This document shows positions 1 to 10,537 of a DNA stretch of 64,000 nt, one piece after another (within the stretch, counting starts at the first letter, position 1; each line of letters starts with the position of its first letter). This stretch comes from Bretschneidera sinensis. Its lineage: Eukaryota > Streptophyta > Magnoliopsida > Brassicales > Akaniaceae. The DNA lies in assembly GCA_023935145.1 (NCBI GenBank), contig CM043705.1, positions 56,824,084-56,888,083 of the forward strand, in the 5' to 3' direction. The translations under genes were made by a program, and so were the position numbers. The notes beneath the pieces were generated by a model. The model saw only the letters and a program-made list of their open reading frames with translations. It did not search any database and was not told the DNA's origin.

Positions 1-488
1 GATTCTATGGGACCATCAATTTTTTCCACATATCAGTGGACGAATAACTTTGTCTACTCTAGTTACGATAACAATAAGTAAATGATTATTTTGATTCTAA
101 ATACGATTTAAAATACAAACCTCAAGGACTGGCTGATGCAGGAAGCACTTCAGAGTACCTATGAACAAATGAACAAATAAGTGCTATAAATAGGATTTAA
201 AGAACAAGCAATAATCAATCATACAACTAAAACATAAATTTACGACATCTAAAGTAACATTCCACAAACTGTAGGCAAAAAAGTTCATGACTCTTGAACT
301 GTGCGACACAAAGCAACAGTAACTCGAAAGAATACAATCAAACATTACAAATCTCGTTGACACACATGTGTATCACATAAATACACATCCAAATACAAGT
401 ACATGGGAATGCACATATAACTAATTAGTATCTTTATCAATGTCCATCCTAACCCAAGTTGAGATACAATCTAATTGATCGTCTACCA

Positions 489-1530
489 CTACATTATAAG
501 GCATGCACTAATTTTAAGTGTCATCATCCTCTTCCTGCATTTTTTGCCCCATTTCATATAGGTTCCTTGACTTGTGATCACAACATGATGCCATTCCTTC
601 CTTGTTGGGTCTTGGACATAAAACACTTGTTTCGCTTGAGATGAAATAACGAATGGGTCATCCTTCAATAATTGACCAGTGTGTATGAACATATTCAAGT
701 TCACGAGAATGCCCCCACGCATGACAAAATTCATCATTCACATGCTCACCCCAATGCAGTGTGCAGTCATTAGGACAAACATGAATCTTCTCATAGCCAA
801 AACCCAATCCTTTGATAATCTTCATGGCTTCATAATAATTTGACGACAATTGAGCACACATCGGAAATGCCATGTTGACAAACTCAAGCAACATAGTAAG
901 AGATTTACCAGACCACCCATTCAAACATTTGAGGTGTAGTAGATATAACATAAAACTTAACTTTGTGAAATTCTTACAACCTGGATAAAGTTCATTATCA
1001 TAATCTTTCATCAAATTGCGATACTGAGTCGTCTCATCAATATCAGAACGAATTGGATGTTCGACGTGTGAAGGATCAACACAATTATTGAACTCAAACA
1101 CACCCTGACCCTGTTGCTCTTCACCATGCTCATTTGAAGATCCCACTTCGATTCCTAAACTTAATGGTTCATTGTTTGGGTTTTCACAAGTAACCTCAAA
1201 GGAACCTCGGAGCAAACCCAACACGTCATCTCGTCCCATGAAGCCAACTGGAACACTTATGGGTTGCGAATTAGTGTGAGTGTGGTCTATACGAGAAACT
1301 TTCTCCCCATGAAAAACCCACTCGGTGTAACCTGGACTAAACCCATTATACAATAGATGATCCTGAACAACTTCTGGTTCGAATGAAGAACAATTACCAC
1401 ATCTCCTACATGGACAAACAATACTAACACGACCACAAGCTTTTAGACACGCAAATGTAATGAAGTTTGCGACACCATCCATATAGGCTTTACTCGACCT
1501 CGGTTTATCTAACCAACTTTTATCAATTTT
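489..1530 (-). pseudogene. Internally deleted CACTA transposase (TNP2-like) remnant
   Basis: The minus-strand product begins near 1530 with a DKSWLDKPR motif and continues into a cysteine-rich segment (CPCRRCGN), the plant transposase-associated domain. It then runs through an acidic linker to KIHVCPNDCTLHWGEH, which normally opens the transposase core. At about 735-745 the sequence jumps, in a different frame, to a segment with FIHTGQLL, PFVISSQAKQVFYVQDP and EWHHVV, typical of the C-terminal DUF4216-like region. The whole catalytic core is therefore missing. The usual initiator position before DKSW reads ATT here. Such an element could only move with help from an autonomous relative. Family assignment rests on recognised motifs. 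Confidence 0.75.
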
Positions 1531-2671
1531 TATATGACACCAATAGAATTTCCTAAAACAATATTAAGAAAGTCATAATTGACATATTTTTGGCAAAAGA
1601 AGGCATAATCACAAATTGACAACAACAAATTGATAATCACAGGTTAGTACTCCATATATTACAATTGGTCCCATCGAAAGTGAGTATTTATTTGTTCTAT
1701 TGACTTCTCTTTAAACAAAGAGAAATCTTTCTCGGCAACATAATACAAACTCAAGCTCATGTTGGCAATTGGTCTCAGCAAAACAAAAGGTAGCAAATAA
1801 CATATGTATGCAGATTTTACAACTTCTTTGACAAATTATTGATTATTCACTTCTAAAAGTTTACAGACCTGTGAATATTCCACGAAATGTAAGCTAATAA
1901 CATTTACTAAATTAATGAGAAGTCCTAAATTTTCAATTCATTGTGCAATGTCTTACAGTATTTTACAAAGGAAGGGGCTAGTGCCGGTGCTGCACCAGCC
2001 CCTGTGCAAGTGTTGGTGCTGCACCACCCCCTGTGCAGGTGCTAGTGCTGGTGCTGCACCAGCCCTTGTGCCGGTGCAAGCATCATCTTTACAAGTTCTA
2101 TTATTGTGCCCGCTAGAACCTCCATGACCAAGCTCCTATATAGCAACCAAGAATAGAGAAGCTTGATGAAATCATCTAGAAAAAGAATATATTGTATTAA
2201 TTAACTACCGAATAAGCACCCAAATTATAAAACCAAAATTTAACTCAAAAAAGATTTCAGATCATGAACCCTATAGTTATAGAGAAGTAAGTCATAAAAT
2301 ATCCCTATGATTTTTTCAAATAATAATCTTCAAAAAAATCAAATTGGAGGCGAAAAACAAAAGCTTATAGTATAGCACACAGCTCATTGTTAAACCCTTA
2401 TTCTAGCAAGAAATGTAGTTAGAGAAAGATGCTAAGTAACTAGAATGAACTTCCTAACAAATGCAGCTGGTTATCGAGGAAAAGATACAGATAAAAAAAA
2501 TCAAGGTCTTGATTTAACAATGGTATATGCAATCTTTGCAAATATTACCAAGAAAAGAATATGAAAAGAAAACAGATTGGTGGAGAAGACAAGAATTGTA
2601 TTAAAAAGGAAAACAGATCATAGACATTAGCAGATAATAGGAATGCAATAATCAAGAATGTAATCGACAAG
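1531..2671. other. Non-coding CACTA interior with a GC-rich repeat patch
   Basis: No convincing exon is visible. The stretch is AT-rich except for 1979-2085, where short GGTGCTGCACCAGCCC-like units are repeated. It ends at the left LTR of the copia element. Confidence 0.4.
1979..2085. repeat. GC-rich short tandem repeat
   Basis: Imperfect units built on GTGCTGGTGCTGCACCAGCCCCTGTGC follow one another, strongly GC-rich against AT-rich surroundings. GGTGCTGCACC is close to self-complementary, so each unit could form a small hairpin. No coding function is supported. Confidence 0.55.
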
Positions 2672-3604
2672 TGTTGGAAATCACCTTTTGATGCCCAGGA
2701 GGTGATCTTCCAAACACTCAAGTCTAGAATGACATGTAATGAACAGAAACAAACCAATCAAAGAAAGAACACAAGCAATTTGTTATCGAGGTTCGGCAAT
2801 GTATCTACGCCCCTGTGAGCTCCTCCGAGCCCTCTGCACTAAGTCAATGAGTTCTTACAAGTTACAGCAACACCTCAACAAGAAACCTCTTGTTCTTGAA
2901 GAATGAAAGAAGAAAAAAAGAAAGTGATAAGCACTTAAGTTTCCCTGAAATTTTTCCCAAGAAAATTCCACTTACAAAGCCCTTGAATCCCCAATCTATA
3001 CTACTCTCTCTCTCTCTCTCTCTAAACAACCACCCTCTCTTGAATGAGTCTCTCATGTGTGTTTTATGTCTTTGCACTCTCACACACCATGTGTTCTATT
3101 TCACACACACTCTGCACTGCACTCTTTTTTTTTTTTGAATTGCTCCTAGATGATCCTTTATATAATGCAACCACTTCTTGAACCAATCTTGAAGACAAAC
3201 TTAACCCTTAGATCTTGAGGACCAATCAATCATAGCCCTTCAACAAGTCTAAGTGATCCTATATGTTTTGATCAAGCCTCACGCATCAATCCAAAATACT
3301 AATCAAGAAGCATCAGGTGTGCCTGGCGCCGCTGCTCAGAACAGGGCAGGCCGCGGCTCAAGCCAAGGCACACTACCTCCACCTTCTGGACGCCACGGTG
3401 CACCCTTCCTGAGGTACAGCGCACACTTGGGCAGAAGACTCTTCTTTGCTGGGCGGTGAGGCGCACATTTCCAGAGGTACGGCGCATACCTGGGCTGAAC
3501 ACTTCTCTTTGCTGGGCGTTGAGGCGCACACCTCTTGGGGTGAGGCGCCAAGGCCTGAGAAGCTTCATTCTTCAACCCGTTTAATCCTTAGACAAATACA
3601 AACA
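2672..3604 (-). repeat. 3' LTR of copia copy 1
   Basis: It matches 7377-8306 closely over its length. It contains a (CT)n run at about 3004-3024, a T-rich tract, a TATA-like element at about 3157-3164 (minus strand) and a GC-rich patch near 3330-3560. Confidence 0.9.
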
Positions 3605-3685
3605 ATCTCTACCTTTGTCTAAGGGATTAAACCTGAACCCATTGTGCAGAGAACTTAGGATCCAAACTTAACTTGAGTCACCATA

Positions 3686-4539
3686 TCAACCGACTCTAAT
3701 CCTGAGAAGTCCAAGGCAATGATTGAACTTACTTAGAGGTAGAACTTTCGTGCCTAAATCTGTAGGATTTTCTTTCGTGGCCACCTTGTCCACACGAATG
3801 CATCCTTCTGTAAGATTTTTCCGAATGAAATGGTACCGAACATCCATATGCTTTGTCCTCTCATGGAACACCAGATTCTTGCACAAATGCAACGCGCTTT
3901 GGCTATCCGAATACACCACCACCTGCTCTTTTATTACCTTCAACTCTTCCAATAACCCTTTGCACCACATGGCCTCCTTAATGGCTTCCGATGCCGCTAT
4001 GTACTCAACATCGGTTGTTGAGAGTGCTACCACTGGCTGCAACTGAACCTTCCAACTTATACAACATCCATTTAAGTTAAAGAAGTAGGAGGTAATCGAT
4101 CTTCTTTTATCCCAGTCTGCCGAGGTGATTGCTTCAGGCCATAGAGAGATTTCTTCAATTGGCACACCAAATCTCCCTGCCTTCCTTCCCCATAGCCTTC
4201 GGGTTGCCTCATGTAGATGGTCTCATCAAGCTCTCCATGTAAGAACACTGTCTTCACATCAATTTGCTCGATCTCCTAATTAAATTGGACCACCATTGCT
4301 AACACTATCCTTATCGTCTTGTATTTCACAACTGGTGAGAATATTTCGGCAAAATCTATGCCTTCTCTTTGTGTGAACCCCTTCGCCACTACCCTAGCCT
4401 TATACCAGACTTCATCCCCTAGAGGGTTCCCTTCTTTGATCTTGTAAATCCACTTACAATCCACAACTCTCAGTTTTTCTGATTTGGGCACCAATTCCCA
4501 AGAGTTGTTCTTCCTCAAAGAATCCATTTCTTCCTCCAT
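3686..4539 (-). pseudogene. Copia copy 1 reverse transcriptase / RNase H with catalytic core deleted
   Basis: Minus-strand segment 4276-4539 carries the start of the copia reverse transcriptase ([33 protein letters not shown]). Segment 4072-4257 continues with [13 protein letters not shown] and [11 protein letters not shown]. At about 4115 the frame shifts and the text jumps directly to RNase H ([47 protein letters not shown]), ending at 3686. Roughly 200 residues are missing, including the YVDD catalytic loop. The junction lies in a GCAG string that could have served as deletion microhomology. No active polymerase can be made. Confidence 0.85.
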
Positions 4540-4980
4540 AGCTAGCTGTCATTTTGACGAATCCTTATATTTCATGGCATCCATGTAAGTTTTTGGTTCA
4601 ACCCCTCCTTCAGAATAAGGAGCTGCTACATTAGCATCCGCAAAACCATATCTCAAATGTGGCCTGACCACCCTCTTTTCCCGGTCCCTTGTGAGCTGAT
4701 AGTCATTCTGACTTGCTGCTTCATCCCCTTTTAGTTCAGCCTCCTCATGAATGTCCTGAGCTTGACCTTCATCAATGGGCTCTAACTGGTCCGAACCCTC
4801 TTGTCTTCCTTACTCTAACTGAATTGAATTTTCCTTGATGCTATGCTCCACAAATACCGGGCTGGTTTGCCCACTATCCCCTGTAGGGTTAGTTTTATCA
4901 AAATAGGGAAATAACAATTCATTAAAAACGACATCCCTACTTATTATGAGTTTAAATCCTTTTTGCTCTAAGGACCACAA

Positions 4981-5625
4981 CTAATACCCCTTAGCCCCTT
5001 CCCCATATCGTAGAAACATGCATTTTCTAGACCTTGGGCTAAGCTTATCATCCTTTTGATGCGCAAACGCAGCACATCCAAAAGTCCTAAGGTTGTTCAA
5101 CTCAAAGAGTTTTCCACTCCACATCTCCTTGGGAGTCTTGAGCTCTAAATCTCTAGAGGGCGATCTATTAACCAAATATGCACCAGTAGATACCGCTTTC
5201 CCCCAAAAACATTTAGGTAATCCGGATCCTATTATCATGCACCTAACCTTTTTCATAAGGGTCTTATTCATCCTCTCAGCAACTCCATTTTGCTGAGGGG
5301 TTTTCACAACTGTTCTATGTCTTAGAATCCTATTTAACTGACAGAATTGATCAAGTTCCTTATTAAAAACTTCTAAGCCATTATTGGATCTTAATACCTT
5401 AACTACCCTGCCCGTTTAAGTTTCTTCCAACTTTTTCCACACCACTAACTTATTCAAAGCATCTGATTTATTTCTAAGCAAATACACCCAAACCTTTCTT
5501 GAATAATCATCAATTAAAGATAGAAAGTAAAGATTACCTCCTTGTGTTGGTGTTTTTGCTGGTCCCCAAAGATCTGCATGAATGTAGTCAAGAATGCCCT
5601 TAGACTTGTGCACTCTGGTGTTGAA
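4981..5625 (-). pseudogene. Copia copy 1 integrase, broken
   Basis: The minus strand holds the integrase core in two pieces. Segment 5416-5613 has [17 protein letters not shown] and [15 protein letters not shown], with the first catalytic aspartate. Segment 4981-5307 has [15 protein letters not shown], with the catalytic glutamate, followed by LVNRSPS and the conserved TFGCAAFAHQ stretch. A stop near 5416 and frame changes separate the pieces. The zinc-binding pre-integrase region lies immediately upstream (5630-5750), with CCVLGKQH-like text. Confidence 0.85.
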
Positions 5626-5639
5626 GCTGATCCGATGCT

Positions 5640-6130
5640 GCTTCCCAAGAACACAACATTCGCAGAAATCCAGTTCCTCTACTTTGTCACCATTAAGTAG
5701 ACCGTTCTTGCTAAGAACTTGCAGGCCTTTTTAGCTCATGTTTCCCAAGTAATTGTGCCAAAGGGCTTCCTTATCCATCTCAGCCATCAAGCTTGCTACT
5801 TAACCCTTGATCTTCGTGTCTCCGATCATCTCATAGAGACCATCCTTCATTGCTGCTTTGATCACTATCAAAGATCTCTTGGTTACCTTGATCTTTCCTC
5901 TCTCTGCCTTGTATGTGTACCCCATGAAATCTAACTACCCCAAATGAGATCAAATTTCTTCTCAACTCTGGAAGATATCTCACATTCCTCAGCAGCCTTG
6001 TCATTCCATCAAACATCCTCAACTGGATGTCTCTCGTGCCCCTCACTTGGCAAGAAGTATTAGTCCCTAGGAAAACCTTTCCATCATTGGTTTCCTTGAA
6101 ATTCTTGAACCAATCCCGGTGAGGACACAT
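5640..6130 (-). pseudogene. Copia copy 1 protease-to-integrase linker
   Basis: The minus-strand frame from 6130 contains the HRDWF, FLGTNTSCQVRGTRDIQL and RYLPELRRNLISFG motifs that follow the copia protease. It then loses frame after the LISFG motif. The same block is better preserved in copy 2 (54362-54613). No complete aspartic protease signature is readable here. Confidence 0.7.
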
Positions 6131-6185
6131 ATGATAGTGTACTCAAAATCCAAGATCCATCTCTCGCTGCCTTCTCGCCCCTTGC

Positions 6186-7039
6186 TCACATTTGAGCACA
6201 CAACAAGAACATCATCATCTTGTTGTTATCCCTTGGCAACCGAAGCCTCTCCATTCTTGGTATGGCTTCCTCATCTCTCATCTCACAACTTCTTCTTGCA
6301 ATCTTTCTTGAAATGACCCGCCTTATTGCAGTAGTAGCATCTTTTTCCTCCAAATCTTGGTTTGGAGTGTGCTCTCCCATGGCTCTGCCCTCTACCCTTT
6401 GATTTCTCCCAGTAGTTGCCATGGATGCTACTGCCATTTCGAGTTGTTGGCCTTCCTCTAACGAATAGCCCTTCTCCACTTGATGCTTCCCTCATCTTGG
6501 CTTTGAAATCATGAGCTAAGTATTGATCACAATTTCCTTGGTAAGTGTATCGCTTCCATATTTAATAGCATTAATCAAACTTTCAAAATAATCAGGAAAA
6601 GAATTCAATAACATAACAGCTAATTGTTCATCCGGGAATGTTATACTACAACTAGTTAAATCTTGAACTAGTTTATTAAACACATCAAGATTATCTTGCA
6701 ACTCTTTATTAGGATCCATTTTAAAAGCAGAGATTCGTTTACCCTTATTAGGGAGAGTCTTGGTAAGAAATAACTCATCTAGTTTCTTCCAAATAACAGC
6801 TGGATCTTTCGAGTCTCCGCATTCCCTTGTGACACTATCCGACATGTGCAGAAAGATGGTGCTATATGCCATCTTCTTCACTCAATCCACTGGACTACCG
6901 TGATACTTGCTGGAAAAGTGTCATCTTCTCCTATAGCCAAATCCGTCTTTTGTTGTATAAGAACAGCCTTGATCTTCTGCTTCCAAAGGGCAAAATCTCC
7001 CTTTCCATCAAACTTCTCAACAATGAAGTTCAAACCCAT
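6186..7039 (-). pseudogene. Copia copy 1 gag with CCHC zinc knuckle
   Basis: Gag starts at the ATG at 7037-7039. [19 protein letters not shown], typical of the copia gag N terminus, follows. The frame shifts near 6885-6905 and continues in 6516-6881 (YSTIFLHMSD, LDELFLTKTL, LNSFPDYFE). After another break, 6186-6495 contains an Arg/Gly-rich stretch and an intact CX2CX4HX4C knuckle at 6298-6339 (CYYCNKAGHFKKDC). Gag would package element RNA into virus-like particles. At least two frame breaks are present. Confidence 0.85.
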
Positions 7040-7363
7040 CTTGCGGAGAAAATCCAAGATTTATGCGACACCCACAATTGCTTTCCAACTTCTTCTAAAT
7101 CTCAAGAACACGATCAAAGATTGATCTCAATACCGTTCTTGAATCACCCTTAAGAACACGATCAGATCTTGATCTCTTCTCCATTCTTGAATCATCTCAA
7201 GAACACGATCAGATATTGATCTCTACTCTGTTCTTGAATCACCTCAAGAACACAATCAGATATTGATCTCTACTCCATTCTTGAATCACCCAAGAAGTCT
7301 CTTTTGATTCTTGGAGTCTTGCTCCGATACCTTCTGTTCCAGCTCCGATACCCGCTCACCAAA

Positions 7364-7375
7364 GCTCTGATACCA
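7364..7375 (-). other. Primer binding site, initiator tRNA-Met
   Basis: On the minus strand it reads TGGTATCAGAGC, complementary to the 3' end of plant initiator tRNA-Met. It lies one base from the LTR, fixing the orientation of the element. Confidence 0.92.
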
Positions 7376-7376
7376 C

Positions 7377-8306
7377 TGTTGGAAATCACCTTTTGATGCC
7401 CAGGAGGTGATCTTCCGAACACCCAAGTCTAGAATGACTTGTAATGAACAAAAACAAACCAATCAAAGAAAGAACACAAGCAATTTGTTATCGAGATTCG
7501 GCAATGTGCCTATGTCCTCGTGAGCTCCTTCGAGCCCTCTACACTAAATCAATGAGTTCTTATAAGTTACAGCAACACCTCTTCAAGAAACCTCTTTTTC
7601 TTTAAGAACAAAAGAAGAGAAAAAGAAAGTGATAAGGACTTGAGTTTCCTTGGAATTTTCCCCAAGAAAATTCCACTTACAAGGCCCTTAAATCCCCATT
7701 CTATATTACTCTCTCTCTAAATTACCAGCCTCTCTTGAATGAGTCTCTACTGTGTGTTTTGTGTCTTTGCACTCTCACACACCATGTGTTCTATTTCACA
7801 CACTCTTACTGAACTCTTTTTTTTTTTTTTTTTTTGAATTGCTCCATAGATGATCCTTTATATAGTGCAACCACTTCTTGAACCAATCTTGAAGACAATC
7901 TAAACCCTTAAATCTTGAGGAAAAATCAATCATATCCATTCAACAAGTCTAGGTGATCATGTGCCTTTTGATCAAGCCTCACACATCAATCCAAAATGTT
8001 GATCAGGAAGCATCAGGTGTGCCTGGCGCCGCAGCTTAGAACAGGGCAGGCCACGGCTCAAGCCAGGGCATACTACCTCCACCTTCTGGGCACCGCGGCG
8101 CACCCTTCCTGAGGTACAGTGCACACTTAGGCAGAAGACTCTTCTCTGCTGGGCGGTGAGGCGCACATTTCCTGGGGTGCGACGCACACCTAGGGCTAAA
8201 CACTTCTCCTTGTTGGGCGCTAAGGTTCACACCTCTTGGGGTAAGGCACCAAGTCCTGATGAAGCTTCATTCTTCAACCCGTTTAATCCTTAGACAAATA
8301 CCAATA
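7377..8306 (-). repeat. 5' LTR of copia copy 1
   Basis: This is the partner of 2672-3604. It lies upstream of the primer binding site and gag on the minus strand, so it holds the element's promoter. Confidence 0.9.
7857..7864 (-). promoter_or_regulatory. TATA box in copia 5' LTR
   Basis: The minus strand reads TATATAAA inside CACTATATAAAGG. The same box is present at the equivalent place in copy 2 (56286-56293), which supports a real LTR promoter. Confidence 0.6.
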
Positions 8307-9928
8307 GAAAGAACATTGGAAAATCCTAAAACTTGTTGCCAAATAGGTTTGAGAAAAAGATTATGTACCTGCTTAATGCGCACCGAGAGTTAAAAAGATG
8401 CTAATTAGATTGGACAAAGAAGTGCATCAAACCTACTTGGTGATGTTAAGAATCTATAAGAATAACTAAAGAGCTAAAGAAGCAATGAAGCAAACTTCAT
8501 CTAGTACACAGATCAGAAAGGTATTTTTTCTTGAAATTTTGATCTAACTTATCAACTTTAGGAGGTAAATTTCTTGAAGAGCAACTTTATGTTATTAATC
8601 TTATGAATGAAAGAATGGCTACGTGGGTATCTAGCTGTATAGTTTTGTTTTGATGCAATACCTGAAGCAAAGCAATCTTGGCGCTGATATCAGCACCACT
8701 GGAATAAGGGCCGAGTCCACGACTTTTAAGAAAAGCCACTTTCTGCAAATGTATAAAACAAAATTCTAAACATAATGCACATATAATAAACGGTAAGGGA
8801 AAAACATTGCACTCCCTCCATCTTTCTCTTTATTTACATTGTCCTTTAATTTGACTGTCCCACATATTATTTCCAGCTGCCAAAAGTCGGTAAGTGTTTG
8901 TTCACCATTTGTATTCTAATTTTATCAATGATAAACTACAATGTAAATACAAAATCATAAAAATATGAGCAACATAAAGTGAAACATATACAGCTTCAAT
9001 GTTGGTTAACAGATCAAAAAAGAAAAAAAAACTTATCAAATAGTAAAATATTGACAATCCTTATCAAATCTTACAGTGTTCCTATATGTAAGAAATGAAA
9101 TAAAATTACTTCACAAAAAAGAGGTATCAGAGATAGGGCCAGAAAATTTGTCAAGACTTCACTCCCAAGTACCTTTGGCAAACTTGCCCTAAAACAAAAG
9201 GGAAATGATGTAATCGTATATTTGAAGGTCTAAAGCTATATTCTACCTATACCTTTAGGCCTAAAACTTGTAGGCATTCTCCTACTTCACCAGCTACGAG
9301 TAACTTACTGCCAACAAAAAAAAACAAACAAACAAAATCCCACGTTAAGATCTCATGCTGGAAAGTAGAAATCAATTATACATACCAATATATCAGTTTT
9401 TATTGGTACATGTTCTGTGGATAACAAAACCATCTCCCCTGCACGTAAAAGTAGTTGCATTCAAGTCTAATAAACCATTTCTTATCTTGTCACTTCTCAA
9501 CTATGAATAATTTCAGAATATATTTTTGCTTAACAAATTCAATTAAAATTATATCATAATCTCCCATAACAATCAGCACCCAAAGTCATGACTTCTCATA
9601 AATGGACATATTTGGAGGAATCAATAAATGGAATTATAAGAACAATGGCAAGGATTAAACTACTCACCTAGCTATAAAGATTAATCTACATTTCTTGTGG
9701 CCGAATTAAACTACTAAAACCAAAACTCACAAGTTTACCATCCTGCATCCCCAGATGATATTTTGATGCCCATTAAGCAAATACGAGCCAAATGAGTTTC
9801 TAAGAAAAGTTAAAATCAAGCCATAGGGCTCTCTCCATTAGATAGTTGCCATCAGCACAAAAGCCTCCAGAAATCACACCTCAACCAACAAGAAATAACT
9901 GTACTCTGTCTTATTAATTGTAAATACT
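8307..9928. other. Non-coding CACTA interior between the two retrotransposons
   Basis: AT-rich sequence with stops in every frame. The only coding-like signal is the short exon candidate at 8662-8742. No terminal repeats or RNA genes are seen. Confidence 0.4.
8662..8742 (-). other. Candidate 81-bp exon of an unidentified gene
   Basis: On the minus strand an 81-bp, 27-codon open stretch starts after an acceptor (TTTGCAG, AG at 8743-8744) and ends at a CAG/GTAT donor (GT at 8660-8661). It is phase 0 on both sides and encodes KVAFLKSRGLGPYSSGAD followed by ISAKIALLQ. The match of splice signals and open frame is better than the surroundings. Position inside the CACTA element suggests either a captured host exon or an exon of a second transposon protein. 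I do not recognise the product. Confidence 0.35.
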
Positions 9929-10429
9929 TGATGCAGGAGGATCTGAGTCAGATGATGCTAAGTTTTCAGATAACACGTTGTTCGCACTGAGATACCTTGA
10001 GTTAGCAGATCAGCGCAAAAATGGCAGGTTGACTACCTAGAATGGTTGACTACCGTTGATTCTGTTTTAGGCCTTCAAATTTGCAGTTTTCAGTTTTAGA
10101 AAACTTTCCATTTGCAATTTCCTTTTGTATTCAGGTCAGAATTAACTGTCGTTGATTCTGCTTTAATACAATTGCTTAATTTTAGTAATTTCTTTAGTTT
10201 TCCCCAGGATTATGTTTTCGGGGATTTTTTCCTTTTTTCCTTTGGCCTTATAAATAAGGAGGCCACGAACAGAAAGATTATCATTATTATTGATTTGCGT
10301 AATTTCGAATAAAAATTCAGAGTTGTTCCTCTGTTTTTTCTAAGGTTTTTTCTCTTGTGTTATTTTTTTCCCTGTGAATTATCTGTTAAAAACTAGCCTA
10401 CAGAATAATCGCTATTCTGCCCGGTGTCA
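9929..10429 (+). repeat. 5' LTR of the gypsy element
   Basis: It starts TGATGCAGG and ends GGTGTCA. It is nearly identical to 12295-12793, with scattered substitutions. Confidence 0.93.
10249..10256 (+). promoter_or_regulatory. TATA box in gypsy 5' LTR
   Basis: TATAAATA sits in CCTTATAAATAAGG, about 180 bp before the LTR end, and is preserved at 12615-12622 in the other LTR. It is a plausible core promoter for the gag transcript. Confidence 0.6.
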
Positions 10430-10431
10430 GT

Positions 10432-10443
10432 TGGTATCAAAGC
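10432..10443 (+). other. Primer binding site of the gypsy element
   Basis: TGGTATCAAAGC lies two bases after the LTR. It differs at one position from the usual initiator-Met site TGGTATCAGAGC. Confidence 0.8.
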
Positions 10444-10480
10444 TTCAGCATCTTCCTAGGGTGAGATTTCATCAGTTTCC

Positions 10481-10487
10481 ATGGCTG

Positions 10488-10537
<50 letters not shown>

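Larger units (their letters stand above)
2672..8306 (-). mobile_element. Ty1/copia LTR retrotransposon, copy 1 (defective)
   Basis: Two near-identical LTRs of about 930 bp (2672-3604 and 7377-8306) run TGTTGG...AACA, the right copy ending AATA. They flank a minus-strand gag, integrase and reverse transcriptase/RNase H in the copia order. The primer binding site TGGTATCAGAGC, complementary to initiator tRNA-Met, lies one base inside the right LTR, so the right LTR is the 5' LTR. The purine run ACAAAGGTAGAGAT adjoins the left LTR on the minus strand and serves as the polypurine tract. The flanking pentamers acaag (2667-2671) and gaaag (8307-8311) match at only three of five bases, so the target duplication is weak. 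Frameshifts, stops and a reverse transcriptase deletion make it non-functional. It belongs to the same family as 51276-56766. Confidence 0.92.

Noticed and set aside
1915..2127. Open frame over the GC-rich repeat
   Set aside because: It is low-complexity Ala/Pro/Val-rich text from short repeats, without splice or domain support.
2667..8311. Target site duplication for copia copy 1
   Set aside because: acaag and gaaag match at three of five bases only, too weak to claim without an empty site.
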